Assembly (NCBI RefSeq): GCF_003352085.1
Contig: NZ_CP025804.1
Coordinates: 4,030,001 to 4,094,000, forward strand
Source of the DNA: Sulfitobacter sp. SK012
GTDB taxonomy: Bacteria; Pseudomonadota; Alphaproteobacteria; Rhodobacterales; Rhodobacteraceae
Direction: 5' to 3'
Length of the DNA: 64,000 nt
Shown here: positions 8,304-17,437 of the stretch, piece by piece
Layout of the letters: the number at the start of each line of letters is the position of its first letter
Numbering within the stretch: position 1 is the stretch's first letter
Position numbers and translations under genes: made by a program
The notes under the pieces: generated by a model
Seen by the model: the letters and a program-made list of their open reading frames with translations, nothing else
The model's database searches: none
What the model was told of the DNA's origin: nothing

Positions 8304-9499
8304 TTGCCACCTCCCATCTTGGTTTTGGCAATAATCGAACGTTGGATCTCGTTAGATCCACCAAAAATCGACAGTTTGCGGTTGTTGAAATATTGCGCAG
8401 CCACGGGCCCTGCGGCGTGCGGATCAGGTAGGGCATCATTTGCGCCTTCAATCGCCTCTGAGGCGAAGGGCATCGCATAAGCCCCTGCTGCGCGGCGCGC
8501 CAGATCGTTGATTTCCTGACGGATAATCGAGCCCTTCACTTTCAACATTGAGCTTTCAACACCGGGAGCCTGCCCCGCGGCCGCTTTTGAAATGATCCGC
8601 AGGTTTGTCATGCTCATCGCGACCAGATCGATCTCAACCTGGGCGACACGTGCCGCGAAATGTGGGTTTTTCATCAACGGCTTACCCCCAGCCAATTCCG
8701 CCCGCGCGATGCGTTTGACAGCGCGCAAACCGGCCTGCGAAAAACCGACCCCGGCGATGCTTGTACGCTCGTGGGTCAGCAGATATTTGGCATAGGTCCA
8801 GCCCTTGTTCTCTTCGCCTACAAGGTTTGTGACTGGCACTTTCACGTCCGTGAACCAGACCTCATTGACCTCGGCACCGCCATCCAACAACACAATTGGC
8901 CGCACTTCGATGCCCGGTGTCTCCATATCGATCAGCAGGAATGAAATGCCCTCTTGTTGCTTGACGTCCTTGTCGGTGCGCACGAGGCAAAAGATCATGT
9001 TGGCGTGCTGTCCAAGGGTCGTCCAAGTCTTCTGTCCGTTGACGATATAGTGGTCGCTGTCTTTGACAGCACTGGTTTTCAACGAGGCCAGATCGGAGCC
9101 TGCACCCGGTTCGGAATACCCCTGACACCACCAATCATCGCCTGCTAAAATCCGGGGCAGCCAGTAATCTTTTTGCTCTTGGTTGGCGAATTTCTGCAAG
9201 ACCGGCCCCAACATCGAAAGCCCGAATGGCACAACGCGCGGAGCATAATGCGCAGCCAATTCATCTTCAAAGATATGGCGCTGCACGGCGTTCCACTGGA
9301 CGCCGCCATACTCAATTGGCCAGTTTGGTGCCAGCCAACCTTGGGCGTTCAAGATCGCATGCCATCCTTCTTGCTCTTGCTTGGTGGGCTCCTGCCCTTT
9401 GCGCACTTTATCGCTCAAGTTTTTGGGCAGTTTTTCTTTGAGAAAGCCCTGAACTTCTTCTCGAAAGGCGATCTCTTCTTGGGAATAACTCAGGTCCAT
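8300..9499 (-). CDS. Acyl-CoA dehydrogenase (first of an adjacent pair)
   Basis: The protein has 399 residues. FAD/substrate motifs are clear: WWCQGYSEPGAGSDLASLKTSA (about 121-142), YIVNGQKTWTTLGQHANMIFCLVRT, RTSIAGVGFSQAG and the terminal SIFGGSNEIQRSIIAKTKMG. It resembles the acyl-CoA dehydrogenases that act on larger or branched acyl groups rather than the butyryl type. It follows the thiolase by 11 nt and overlaps the next dehydrogenase by 4 nt. The pair probably performs the alpha,beta-oxidation step of the operon, passing electrons to electron-transfer flavoprotein encoded elsewhere. Confidence 0.93.
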   Translation of the reverse strand: MDLSYSQEEIAFREEVQGFLKEKLPKNLSDKVRKGQEPTKQEQEGWHAILNAQGWLAPNWPIEYGGVQWNAVQRHIFEDELAAHYAPRVVPFGLSMLGPVLQKFANQEQKDYWLPRILAGDDWWCQGYSEPGAGSDLASLKTSAVKDSDHYIVNGQKTWTTLGQHANMIFCLVRTDKDVKQQEGISFLLIDMETPGIEVRPIVLLDGGAEVNEVWFTDVKVPVTNLVGEENKGWTYAKYLLTHERTSIAGVGFSQAGLRAVKRIARAELAGGKPLMKNPHFAARVAQVEIDLVAMSMTNLRIISKAAAGQAPGVESSMLKVKGSIIRQEINDLARRAAGAYAMPFASEAIEGANDALPDPHAAGPVAAQYFNNRKLSIFGGSNEIQRSIIAKTKMGGGK

Positions 9500-9510
9500 G
9501 ATCCGTCCTT

Positions 9511-10683
9511 TCAGTAAATTTCAAACAGGCCCGCAGCCCCCATGCCGCCGCCCACGCACATTGTCACGACACCCAATTTCGCACCGCGTCGCTTGCCCTC
9601 GTACATCAAGTGTCCCGCCATCCGTGCGCCGGTCATGCCAAACGGATGACCGATCGCGATGGCACCGCCATTGACGTTGCAAACCTGTGGATCGATGCCA
9701 AGCGTGTCACGGCAATAGAGCGCCTGGGACGCAAAAGCCTCGTTCAGTTCCCACAGATCAATGTCAGCTACCGTCAGCCCGTGACGCTCCAGCAAACGCG
9801 GCACAGCGTAAATTGGGCCAATGCCCATCTCGTCCGGCTCGCACCCGGCGACGGCGAAACCCTTGAACGCCCCCAACGGGGTGATCCCCGCCTTTTCAGC
9901 GGCAACGCTGTCCATCAACACAACAGCCGCAGCCCCGTCGCTCAATTGACTGGCATTGCCCGCGGTGACAAAGCCGCCTTCGCGCACCGGGTTCAATCCT
10001 TGCAGCCCGTCCAATGTCGTCTGTGGGCGGTTACATTCATCGCGGTCGACAGTGACGTTTTGGTGCGTCACCTCTTTGGTTTCGCGGTCTTGCACGGCCA
10101 TGGTTGTTTGCATCGGCACGATCTCGTCGTTGAACTTGCCGGCATCTTGTGCGGCTGCAATCAACTGCTGGCTGCGCAGACCGTAGGCGTCTTGGTCATC
10201 GCGGCTGATGCCATAACGCTTGGCCACGATATCCGCCGTTTCGATCATCGTCATATACACGTCGGGTTTGTGTTCGGCCAACCAATCGTCTTGGATGCTC
10301 GCGGCCTGAGGCTGCACCATCGAGATACTCTCGACGCCCCCTGCAACCATGGGCCCGGCACCTTCTTGGCAAATCGCATTCGCGGCCATCGCAATGGTCT
10401 GCAACCCAGATGAACAAAAACGGTTGATCGTCACACCAGACGCAGTCACCGGCAGACCCGCACGCAGCGCGATTTGGCGGGCGATGTTCTGACCAGTCGC
10501 GTGCTCAGGAAAGCCGCAGCCGATCATGACATCTTCAATTGCGGCCGGATCAATCCCGGAACGCGCAACAGCATGCTCAACCGCGTGCCCCCCCATTGCG
10601 GCCCCGTGGGTGGTGTTGAACGATCCCCGAAAGGATTTCGCCAGCCCGGTCCGGGCGGCAGAGACGATGACAGCTTGTTTCAT
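9511..10683 (-). CDS. Acetyl-CoA C-acyltransferase (thiolase)
   Basis: The protein has 390 residues, the standard thiolase length. [19 protein letters not shown] (about 87-105) holds the nucleophilic cysteine, [19 protein letters not shown] (about 335-353) the catalytic histidine, and [15 protein letters not shown] the second cysteine at the C-terminus. It cleaves 3-ketoacyl-CoA to acetyl-CoA plus a shortened acyl-CoA. The start codon overlaps the end of the FadJ-like gene by 4 nt. It therefore forms a classic hydratase-dehydrogenase/thiolase pair, here as separate proteins of one operon. Confidence 0.96.
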   Translation of the reverse strand: MKQAVIVSAARTGLAKSFRGSFNTTHGAAMGGHAVEHAVARSGIDPAAIEDVMIGCGFPEHATGQNIARQIALRAGLPVTASGVTINRFCSSGLQTIAMAANAICQEGAGPMVAGGVESISMVQPQAASIQDDWLAEHKPDVYMTMIETADIVAKRYGISRDDQDAYGLRSQQLIAAAQDAGKFNDEIVPMQTTMAVQDRETKEVTHQNVTVDRDECNRPQTTLDGLQGLNPVREGGFVTAGNASQLSDGAAAVVLMDSVAAEKAGITPLGAFKGFAVAGCEPDEMGIGPIYAVPRLLERHGLTVADIDLWELNEAFASQALYCRDTLGIDPQVCNVNGGAIAIGHPFGMTGARMAGHLMYEGKRRGAKLGVVTMCVGGGMGAAGLFEIY

Positions 10684-12776
10684 GTCGCAGCTTCCTTGTT
10701 CATGTGTTCAAAATCTTGGCCCTTGGCGATCAGGTCCCGCAGCAAAGGTGCGGGGCGCCAAAACCAGGCATCTTCGCATGCGTATTCTTCGATATCGGCC
10801 AACACTTGCGGTAGGCCCTGAATGTCGGCCCATTTCATCGGTCCGCCCCAATAGCGCGGAAAACCATACCCAAAGAGAAGCGTCATATCGATGTCGAGTG
10901 GTCGCGCGGCAATGCCTTCTTCGAGAACGCGCGCACCTTCGTTGACCATCGCGCACATGTAACGGCGCACGATCTGGGCATCCGTGAAGCTTTGTGGGGT
11001 GATCCCAAGCGCTTGCTGTTCAGCCTCAATCAGACGGGTGATCTCAGGGTTTGGCACACCACCACGCTTGCCTTTTTCGTAGATATAGTAGCCCTGCCCG
11101 GTCTTTTGGCCAAAGTGTCCCTGCTCACAAAGACGATCGATATAGGTTGGGACGCGCTCATCTGGATGGCGCTCAGGTGCCTTGCGTTTGCGGGTGGCCC
11201 AGCCGATGTCGAGACCCGCAAGATCAGCCACCGCATAGGGGCCCATCGCAAATCCAAAGTCGGTCAGCGCCTTATCAATTTGGTAGGGAGAGGCACCATC
11301 AAGCACCATGTGGTCCGCCGCGGTCCGGTATGTTGCAAGGATGCGGTTGCCAATGAACCCGTCACAGACCCCCGCGCGCACGGACGTTTTGCCAAGCGCC
11401 TTGCCCAGCGCAAAGCCTGTCGCTGTAACATCAAGCGCTGTCTGATCTGCCACGACAACCTCGAGCAGTTTCATGACATGGGCGGGCGAGAAAAAGTGCA
11501 GACCAATCACGTCTTTTGGTCGCGTGGTGCTCGCAGCGATTTCGTTGATGTCGAGGTAAGAGGTGTTGGTGGCCAGGATCGCGCCCGGCTTGCAGATCGC
11601 GTCAAGCTTGGCAAACACCTGTTTCTTGACGGACATATCCTCAAAAACCGCTTCCACGACCAGATCGACATCACTTAGGCTGTCATAATTAACTGACACT
11701 TCCAGCGCCGTCGTCGTCAGAGCATCGAATTGCGTTTGGGTGATCTTGCCGCGTTTCAAGGCACCAGACAGATTGCCAGAAATGCGGTCCTGCGCGGCGT
11801 CGGCAGCTTCTTTCTTCATCTCAATCAAGACAACTTTGAAACCAGCCAGCAACGCGGCCGTCGCGATGCCTGCCCCCATTGTGCCACCACCAATCACACC
11901 GATGCTTTGCAACGGGCGCGGCTCGACACCTTTGAGCTCTGGCAGATTGCTCACGGCGCGTTCTCCAAAGAAAGCGTGGATCAAACCTTTGCGCTGGTCG
12001 GTCTTCATCAACTCCATAAAGAGTTCGCGTTCACGGGTCATACCCTTGCTAAACTCCAGCTCAGACGCTGCTTGAATTGCGCGTACGGCTGTTGCGGGGC
12101 TGATTTGTCCCCGACCTTTCTTGAGGATCGCAGCATAAGTCGCGTCCCAGTCGATTGGATCCGGGCCCGGCATCTCACTGATCGGGCGGCGCGGCGCATC
12201 CTTTGCCAGCAGGGATTTGGTATAGGCCAACCCAACGGTTTCGGGATCGCCCTCTTCAATCTTGTCGATGATGCCCAGCTCAAGCGCTTCAGCGGCTTGA
12301 ATGTGCCGTCCCGTGGTGATGACTTCGATCGCATTTTCAACACCAATCAAACGCGGCAATCGCTGGGTGCCCCCTGCGCCGGGCAACAAGCCCAGATGCA
12401 CCTCTGGCAAACCCACGCGGCTGCCAGGCTGCGCGATCCGGTAATGCGCCGCCATTGCGACTTCCAACCCGCCACCAAGCGAGACCCCGTGCATGGAGGC
12501 AACAACAACCAAGGGCGACGCTTCAATACGGTTGCAAAGGTCCGGCAAATTTGGCGACATCGGAGGCTTGCCGAATTCTGAGATATCGGCGCCCGCAATA
12601 AATGCGCGCCCATCGCCCACAATCAGCACCGCGCGCACCCCCGCATCCGCTTCGGCGCGGTCCACTGCATCGGCCAATCCACGGCGCACGGCCACGCCGA
12701 GTGCATTCACAGGCGGGTTTTGGATGCGCAAGACGGCAATGTCATCGTGGCGGGTATAGGCGATCTTGTCGGTCAT
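10680..12776 (-). CDS. Fused enoyl-CoA hydratase / 3-hydroxyacyl-CoA dehydrogenase (FadJ/FadB type)
   Basis: The protein has 698 residues. The N-terminal crotonase domain (about 1-190) has [33 protein letters not shown] and [23 protein letters not shown], with the catalytic glutamate in LPEVHLG. The NAD-binding domain begins at about 291 ([14 protein letters not shown]), followed by [30 protein letters not shown] (catalytic His) and [12 protein letters not shown], then two C-terminal 3HCDH repeats ending in [13 protein letters not shown]. It performs the hydration and NAD-dependent oxidation steps of beta-oxidation. The gene starts 28 nt after iclR, in the same direction, within the TRAP-linked operon. 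Confidence 0.95.
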   Translation of the reverse strand: MTDKIAYTRHDDIAVLRIQNPPVNALGVAVRRGLADAVDRAEADAGVRAVLIVGDGRAFIAGADISEFGKPPMSPNLPDLCNRIEASPLVVVASMHGVSLGGGLEVAMAAHYRIAQPGSRVGLPEVHLGLLPGAGGTQRLPRLIGVENAIEVITTGRHIQAAEALELGIIDKIEEGDPETVGLAYTKSLLAKDAPRRPISEMPGPDPIDWDATYAAILKKGRGQISPATAVRAIQAASELEFSKGMTRERELFMELMKTDQRKGLIHAFFGERAVSNLPELKGVEPRPLQSIGVIGGGTMGAGIATAALLAGFKVVLIEMKKEAADAAQDRISGNLSGALKRGKITQTQFDALTTTALEVSVNYDSLSDVDLVVEAVFEDMSVKKQVFAKLDAICKPGAILATNTSYLDINEIAASTTRPKDVIGLHFFSPAHVMKLLEVVVADQTALDVTATGFALGKALGKTSVRAGVCDGFIGNRILATYRTAADHMVLDGASPYQIDKALTDFGFAMGPYAVADLAGLDIGWATRKRKAPERHPDERVPTYIDRLCEQGHFGQKTGQGYYIYEKGKRGGVPNPEITRLIEAEQQALGITPQSFTDAQIVRRYMCAMVNEGARVLEEGIAARPLDIDMTLLFGYGFPRYWGGPMKWADIQGLPQVLADIEEYACEDAWFWRPAPLLRDLIAKGQDFEHMNKEAAT

Positions 12777-12804
12777 CTGGGTCTCCTTGAGTGATAACTT
12801 GGGG

Positions 12805-13581
12805 CTAGCCGCGGCGGGTCAAAGCTGGGGCTGATCCACTGCGCTGTTCAAGTGCGCGCACCAAATCCCGCAGGGCCGGGCCCACCTCAGTTTCCATACG
12901 TGCTTGCGGTAAATCGGCGGGCAGTGCGCCACAGGTAAAAGACACAGCTTCGCCAAATTCGCCCGCGAAATACGGTACGCTGACGGCGTTGACCGTGGCG
13001 CTATAGCGGGTGCCATCAGGCACGATTGCAAAGCCCTGAGCCAACAATTGTTCATAGCCCGATTGGCGAAATGCCCGCATTTCTTCGTTCGGGTCCATGG
13101 CCGCAAATCGTGTATCATCCAAGCTCGCCAACACAGCCATCCCGGAGGAAGATCCGAAGGCCGGAATGCGGTGGCCCGGTTCCAACCAAATTGTCGATGC
13201 AGTGGCAGGCCGCCATGTGCGCACCAGCATCATCCGCGCGCCGTCACGCACAGCAATGATCGCCAACGTGCCGGTGTCATCGGCCAGCCGTTGCATCGCC
13301 TCGGAGGCCTGATCGACAAACCCTACGGCGACCGACGCCACAGACCCAAGCGCTATTGCCGCAGGTCCTAGCCGAAACCGATCGTTGCGGCCTCCATGGC
13401 TCAGATAGCCCACCTCGCACAACGTATAGGTCAGCCGCGAGACCGTAGGTTTTGGCAGCCCTGTCCGCTCTGCGATTTGCGCATGGGTCAGGCCATTGTC
13501 ACTGGCGCGAAAAGCACGCAGCACCTCTAGCCCCCGGGCCAGAGTGTTGGCAAATTTGCGGTCAGTACTTTGGTCCGTCAT
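12805..13581 (-). CDS. IclR-family transcriptional regulator of the TRAP/beta-oxidation operon
   Basis: The protein has 258 residues. The N-terminal winged helix-turn-helix NGLTHAQIAERTGLPKPTVSRLTYTLCEVGYL (about 29-60) is followed by an IclR effector domain with WLEPGHRIPAFGSSSGMAVLASL and SVPYFAGEFGEAVSFTCGAL. IclR proteins bind palindromic operators and respond to small organic acids or their CoA-pathway intermediates. The gene overlaps dctM by 4 nt and precedes the FadJ-like gene by 28 nt. It therefore lies inside the operon it probably controls; a 15-bp palindrome before dctP is a likely site. Activator or repressor mode cannot be told. Confidence 0.93.
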   Translation of the reverse strand: MTDQSTDRKFANTLARGLEVLRAFRASDNGLTHAQIAERTGLPKPTVSRLTYTLCEVGYLSHGGRNDRFRLGPAAIALGSVASVAVGFVDQASEAMQRLADDTGTLAIIAVRDGARMMLVRTWRPATASTIWLEPGHRIPAFGSSSGMAVLASLDDTRFAAMDPNEEMRAFRQSGYEQLLAQGFAIVPDGTRYSATVNAVSVPYFAGEFGEAVSFTCGALPADLPQARMETEVGPALRDLVRALEQRSGSAPALTRRG

Positions 13582-14918
13582 CTTGCAGCCATCGGGATCA
13601 GGAGCGAGAGGGTTGGAAAGGACATGATCAAGATCAGCACAATGAAATCCACACTTAGGAACCGAGTGATACCGGCAAAGATTTTGTCAATTGGTGCCTC
13701 TTTGCCGACCACATTGGCGATGACAAAAACGTTGAGGCCGACAGGCGGTGTGATCAAACCAATCTCAAGCAATTTGATCACCACCACACCAAACCAAATG
13801 AGGTTCAGATCATAGCTCTCTACTAGCGGGATCATCAACGGTAAGGTCAATACCATGATGCCGATGGGGTCAAGGAACATGCCCAAAAGCAGATAGATCA
13901 CTGCAATACAGAGCATCAATAGAACAACGGACAGTTGGGCGTCCGACACGGCACCCACAATCATCGGAGCAACCCCGGTGAGCGCCACAAAGGCCACAAA
14001 GATTTTCGCGCACGCTGCAATGAGGAAGATGGCCGAGGTTTGGATGCAGGTTTCCTTCACGGCTTCCCACAGGCTGCGCATGGTCAATTTGCGTTGGGCA
14101 AATCCGATAACAGCCGCAGCCGAGACACAGACAGCGGCGGCTTCGGTTGCGGTAAAGATGCCCCCGTAAATACCACCGATGATCAGTACAAAAAGCAGCA
14201 CAGCAGGCCAGCTGTCACGTGCAGCACGAAGCCGTTCTGATGTGGAATAGCGCGTGGCGGTCGACGGTGCGATTTCGGGAGAATACCAAACCCAGACGGC
14301 GATCACCAAGATGAACCCGGCCAACGTCAGCAGTCCGGGCAGAATCCCTGCGAGGAAAAGCGAAGAAATCGAGGTCTCGGTGAAGATGCCGTAAATGATG
14401 AACAAAACCGACGGAGGAATGAGTGAGCCCAGCGTGCCGCCGGCGGCCACAGATGCAGTCGCAAGCCGCGGATCATAGCCCATGCGCAACATCTCTGGCG
14501 TGCAAATCTTGCCCATCGTTGACGCACAGGCGATCGAGCTGCCGGTGATTGCGGAAAAACCGCCGCATCCCATGACAGATGCCATGGCGACCCCTCCCGG
14601 CAAACGCGTGAGCCAAACCTTTGCTGCATGATAAATCTTGGTTGTGATGTCGGCTTTGTAGGCGATATGTCCAAGCGCGACAAACAGCGGGATCATAGAG
14701 AGATCATAGGAGTGCACTAGGTCGAAGGAGTTGGAAAACACCATAGATGTGGTCGCCTTGATCGCACGTTCAGGCGCGAAGGATCCGCTACGGAAAGCAA
14801 ATATGAAAAACGTGCCGACGGTGGCCACACTGGCGAGGGTAAAGGCAATCGGCACCCGCAGCGCCAACAAAATTAAGACCGCCGCGAATGCAATCATCCC
14901 GATGGTTGAGGCGTCCAT
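13578..14918 (-). CDS. TRAP transporter large permease (DctM type)
   Basis: The protein has 446 residues with about 12 hydrophobic segments, the usual DctM size. Motifs include GHIAYKADITTKIYHAAKVWLTRLPGGVAMASVMGCGGFSAITGSSIACASTMGKI (about 82-137) and FLDPIGIMVLTLPLMIPLV (about 345-363), plus LITPPVGLNVFVIANV near the C-terminus, all characteristic of the ion-coupled TRAP permease. It sits in the inner membrane with the small subunit encoded just upstream; the genes share 1 nt (14918). The downstream iclR start overlaps its end by 4 nt. Confidence 0.95.
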   Translation of the reverse strand: MDASTIGMIAFAAVLILLALRVPIAFTLASVATVGTFFIFAFRSGSFAPERAIKATTSMVFSNSFDLVHSYDLSMIPLFVALGHIAYKADITTKIYHAAKVWLTRLPGGVAMASVMGCGGFSAITGSSIACASTMGKICTPEMLRMGYDPRLATASVAAGGTLGSLIPPSVLFIIYGIFTETSISSLFLAGILPGLLTLAGFILVIAVWVWYSPEIAPSTATRYSTSERLRAARDSWPAVLLFVLIIGGIYGGIFTATEAAAVCVSAAAVIGFAQRKLTMRSLWEAVKETCIQTSAIFLIAACAKIFVAFVALTGVAPMIVGAVSDAQLSVVLLMLCIAVIYLLLGMFLDPIGIMVLTLPLMIPLVESYDLNLIWFGVVVIKLLEIGLITPPVGLNVFVIANVVGKEAPIDKIFAGITRFLSVDFIVLILIMSFPTLSLLIPMAAR

Positions 14919-15451
14919 TAGCGGGCCTCGTTTTCTTGCAAGAGGTCGCCCACATGTTGTTGTTCATCAGAAACTTCGCCGCCGCTAAGAACCGTACGCG
15001 TGTCGCGCCAAACCAATTCGGCCAGCCGCAAAAACGTGGCAACGATCCCGATCAAAAACAGCAGGCGTCCGGGCCATTTGGGCAAGTTGAGATCACCATA
15101 GAAAAAACTGCCCTTGCCCCAGACGCTCAAGAATTCGCGCCCGCTGGCGTAGATCAGTGCGCTCAGCGCCAGCACCCCGATAAGCGACCCCATGATGATC
15201 AGGATCGATCGAAAACGTGCAGGGAACCGATCAGACAAGAACGCCACGCTGACATGGGCACGGGCTGCTGTCGCTGCAGCAAGTGGAAGGATAATGGCGG
15301 CGACCATGAGTTCGCGCACCATCGTCACGCTGTCAGGAATGTTGCCGTTAAACAGGGCGCGGGCGATCACGTTTGTGGTGATGAGCCCCGCCAGCAAGAT
15401 CACCGCAAGCGCACCCAATGCGAGTAAAATTCTCTCGAGCGGTATCAACAT
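14918..15451 (-). CDS. TRAP transporter small permease (DctQ type)
   Basis: The protein has 177 residues with four hydrophobic segments (about 6-30, 44-65, 86-108 and 125-147), the normal DctQ topology. The DctQ core VMVRELMVAAIILPLAAATAARAHVSV-like segment is present, with the HV pair after segment two. The C-terminus is a charged cytosolic tail. It couples to DctM for sodium-driven uptake. It stands 73 nt downstream of dctP with a hairpin in the gap, and its stop touches the dctM start. Confidence 0.92.
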   Translation of the reverse strand: MLIPLERILLALGALAVILLAGLITTNVIARALFNGNIPDSVTMVRELMVAAIILPLAAATAARAHVSVAFLSDRFPARFRSILIIMGSLIGVLALSALIYASGREFLSVWGKGSFFYGDLNLPKWPGRLLFLIGIVATFLRLAELVWRDTRTVLSGGEVSDEQQHVGDLLQENEAR

Positions 15452-15487
15452 GGCCCGGCCCTTCCCGTAGCTTATGAACGTTGGTGC

Positions 15488-15509
15488 CGACCGGCAAACC
15501 TGCCGATCG
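15488..15509 (-). promoter_or_regulatory. Intercistronic hairpin between dctP and dctQ
   Basis: On the minus strand a 9-bp stem (one G-T pair) with a 4-nt loop lies in the 73-nt gap between the binding-protein gene and the permease genes. No U-run follows, so it is more likely an mRNA stabiliser or partial attenuator that lets the binding protein be made in excess than a full terminator. Confidence 0.55.
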
Positions 15510-15524
15510 ATTTAGCTCTCGGGC

Positions 15525-16580
15525 TTAGTTTGACGCGCGCTCCCAAGGGTAGCCCATGTCGTCACGCTCAGCAGAGTATTTTTCGAGAAGGGCTCTGTAT
15601 TCGCCCAACAGTGCTGCTCCGGGCAGGCCTGTCTTGTCGGCAGTTGCGGTCCATTCATCGAGGAACTTTCCACCAGCCCCAATCAGGGCATTCCGGTCAA
15701 CATCTGACAGCTCGATCACTTCAACGCCCGCGTCTTTCATCGCGACCACGGCCTTGGCGTTAGCTGTGTTGATCAGGCGACCAAACTCATCCGCCATGTC
15801 AGAACCTGTCGCCATCACCAGCTCCTGTTGTTCAGCGCTCAGGCTGTCATAGGAATCGGCGTTCATAAAGATACCGATGGCGCCAATTTGACCCCAATTT
15901 AGCAGCGTATAGTTGTCCATCACCTCTGCCTGCTTGAGCGCGGCAACGGCATAAGAATACCCCTGTGAGCAGTCGATCAGGCCGGTATCCAAACCTTGAT
16001 AAGCGTCATAGATAGACATGTTGACCATGTTCGCACCCATTTCACCAAAGACCTTGCCATAGGCGCCCACACCGCGGACTTTCTTACCCTCAATATCTGC
16101 GACCGAGCGAATTGCATCGCCCTTGCAACCAATATGCACCTGGCTGGCTGTCCACGTCCCGATGTAGACCAAACCTTGATCTTCGAGGTTGGCTTGGATC
16201 GCCGGGTTTGTGCGCATCAACTCGTCCGTGGCGCGCATCCCAACCCAGCTGTCGGGGTTATTGATAGGCAGGTCGGCAATGCCGTAGCCTGCCATGTCCT
16301 GTGGATAATAGACGGCGATGACACTGCCCATGTCCGCCACACCATCCGCGATCGATTGAACTGCGGCTTTGGCCTTAAAGAGCGCACCGCCCCACTGAAT
16401 ATCTACTTTAATGTCGCCGGCTGACCGCTCGGTCAACTGATCGGCAAACCACTGCAACGCATCGGCGCGGGCACCACGGTTGGGGCCAGCCTCGCCGTGG
16501 ATCAATGTTGTTTCAGCGGCTGCTCCATACGCAGCCGTTGAAAGCGCCGCTGCCAAAGACAGTATTTTGAGAAATGTCAT
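15525..16580 (-). CDS. TRAP transporter solute-binding protein (DctP family)
   Basis: I choose the ATG at 16580, because GGGAGG lies 6 nt upstream. An upstream in-frame ATG at 16607 falls in the operator palindrome. The product has 351 residues. FLKILSLAAALSTAAYGAAAE is a clear signal peptide cut at AAA-E, so the mature protein is periplasmic. The body has the DctP pattern: EAGPNRGARADALQWFADQLTERSAGDIKVDIQWGGAL, then GKKVRG near 164 and GLIDCSQGYSYAV near 200. It captures the acid imported by DctQM; the ligand is unknown but must be the entry substrate of the linked beta-oxidation genes. Confidence 0.94.
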   Translation of the reverse strand: MTFLKILSLAAALSTAAYGAAAETTLIHGEAGPNRGARADALQWFADQLTERSAGDIKVDIQWGGALFKAKAAVQSIADGVADMGSVIAVYYPQDMAGYGIADLPINNPDSWVGMRATDELMRTNPAIQANLEDQGLVYIGTWTASQVHIGCKGDAIRSVADIEGKKVRGVGAYGKVFGEMGANMVNMSIYDAYQGLDTGLIDCSQGYSYAVAALKQAEVMDNYTLLNWGQIGAIGIFMNADSYDSLSAEQQELVMATGSDMADEFGRLINTANAKAVVAMKDAGVEVIELSDVDRNALIGAGGKFLDEWTATADKTGLPGAALLGEYRALLEKYSAERDDMGYPWERASN

Positions 16581-16606
16581 GTGGTTCCTCCCAAGGATTT
16601 GTTTCA

Positions 16607-16621
16607 CATAGTAAAACTATG
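16607..16621. promoter_or_regulatory. Probable IclR operator: perfect 15-bp palindrome before dctP
   Basis: CATAGT-AAA-ACTATG is a perfect inverted repeat 27-41 nt upstream of the dctP start. On the minus strand it is flanked on both sides by GTGAAAC, giving a direct repeat around the palindrome. Position over the promoter of an operon that encodes an IclR protein makes this the natural operator candidate. Confidence 0.6.
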
Positions 16622-16748
16622 TTTCACTTATGATCAACGCACGCTAGAGATTGACCGATACCCGCGCAAGCGAAACTTGCCAGCCGCGCGATGCGCTGCC
16701 GGTCATGTCTTGCTAAATCAAGCTGTGAAAGGCCGTCTGGCTACGTAC

Positions 16749-17240
16749 CTAAGTGTTTTTTTGATAGATAAAACAACGCCCTGGAACAGCGTCCTTGGGC
16801 AGTGGCAATTCAGTCAAATTCTCGAAATACATCCGATCACTTGCAACCATCAGACCGCCGGGGGCCAGCAATGGCTCAACCAAAGGGGACACATCGCGGG
16901 CGAACTGATCGTTCTTGGTGGCGTTATGCCCACCAAGATCGGCGTGAACCAACGACGCATTGGGGCCAAAGCGCGCGAGTGCTTGGGGTAGCGTCTCAAA
17001 AACGTCCCCCAGCAGCACATGATCTGTGGGTGGTGTGCTGTCAGGATGCGAAGCAACAGCGCGTTCAAACACATAGATATCGCGGGATTTGATCACCTCA
17101 ACCATGTGGTGGTACGTGCGACCGTTGCCCAATCCCAGCTCAAAAACGGGTCCGGCCATACCGCGCGTAAGCGCCACGGCGTGATCGATACAGGCACGTT
17201 GGGACACCATGCGGGCGATAAAAAGGTCAAGGCGGCTCAT
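16749..17240 (-). CDS. Small class I SAM-dependent methyltransferase (paralogue of the one at 32.2 kb)
   Basis: The start is set at the ATG at 17240, preceded by GGAG at 7-nt spacing; a further ATG at 17258 lacks a site. The product has 163 residues. PVFELGLGNGRTYHHM (about 33-48) is the SAM-binding motif I, and PLVEPLLAPGGLMVAS is the later strand region. The same framework (LELGLGNGRTYDHL... LAPLMVPGGLVVSQQ) occurs in the protein at 32210-32686, so the two are clear paralogues. The family resembles the short Methyltransf_17-type proteins of Rhodobacteraceae; its substrate is unknown. It stands alone between the TRAP operon and the ABC transporter. Confidence 0.8.
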   Translation of the reverse strand: MSRLDLFIARMVSQRACIDHAVALTRGMAGPVFELGLGNGRTYHHMVEVIKSRDIYVFERAVASHPDSTPPTDHVLLGDVFETLPQALARFGPNASLVHADLGGHNATKNDQFARDVSPLVEPLLAPGGLMVASDRMYFENLTELPLPKDAVPGRCFIYQKNT

Positions 17241-17437
17241 GATGGGGCTCCGATTCAAGGTCTGGACCCTACATGGGCTATCATCGAATAAAAGTGTAGC
17301 CCTGTAACGGACGTGTCATCAAACCGAGAATGCCAGAGTGGTAAGACCACTGGACGCTGCGGGACAAATCGGGTTGACTGTCTTTCAGCAAACGAAAAGC
17401 CCTGCCGCCTTGTAATGTTACCTATAAAAGAACGAGC

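Noticed and set aside
9610..10413. 267-codon plus-strand frame inside the thiolase gene
   Set aside because: It is antisense to a complete thiolase, without a ribosome site or known domain.
11730..12581. 283-codon plus-strand frame inside the FadJ-like gene
   Set aside because: It is antisense to a gene with complete motifs. Long antisense frames are common in high-GC DNA, and its product has no family pattern.
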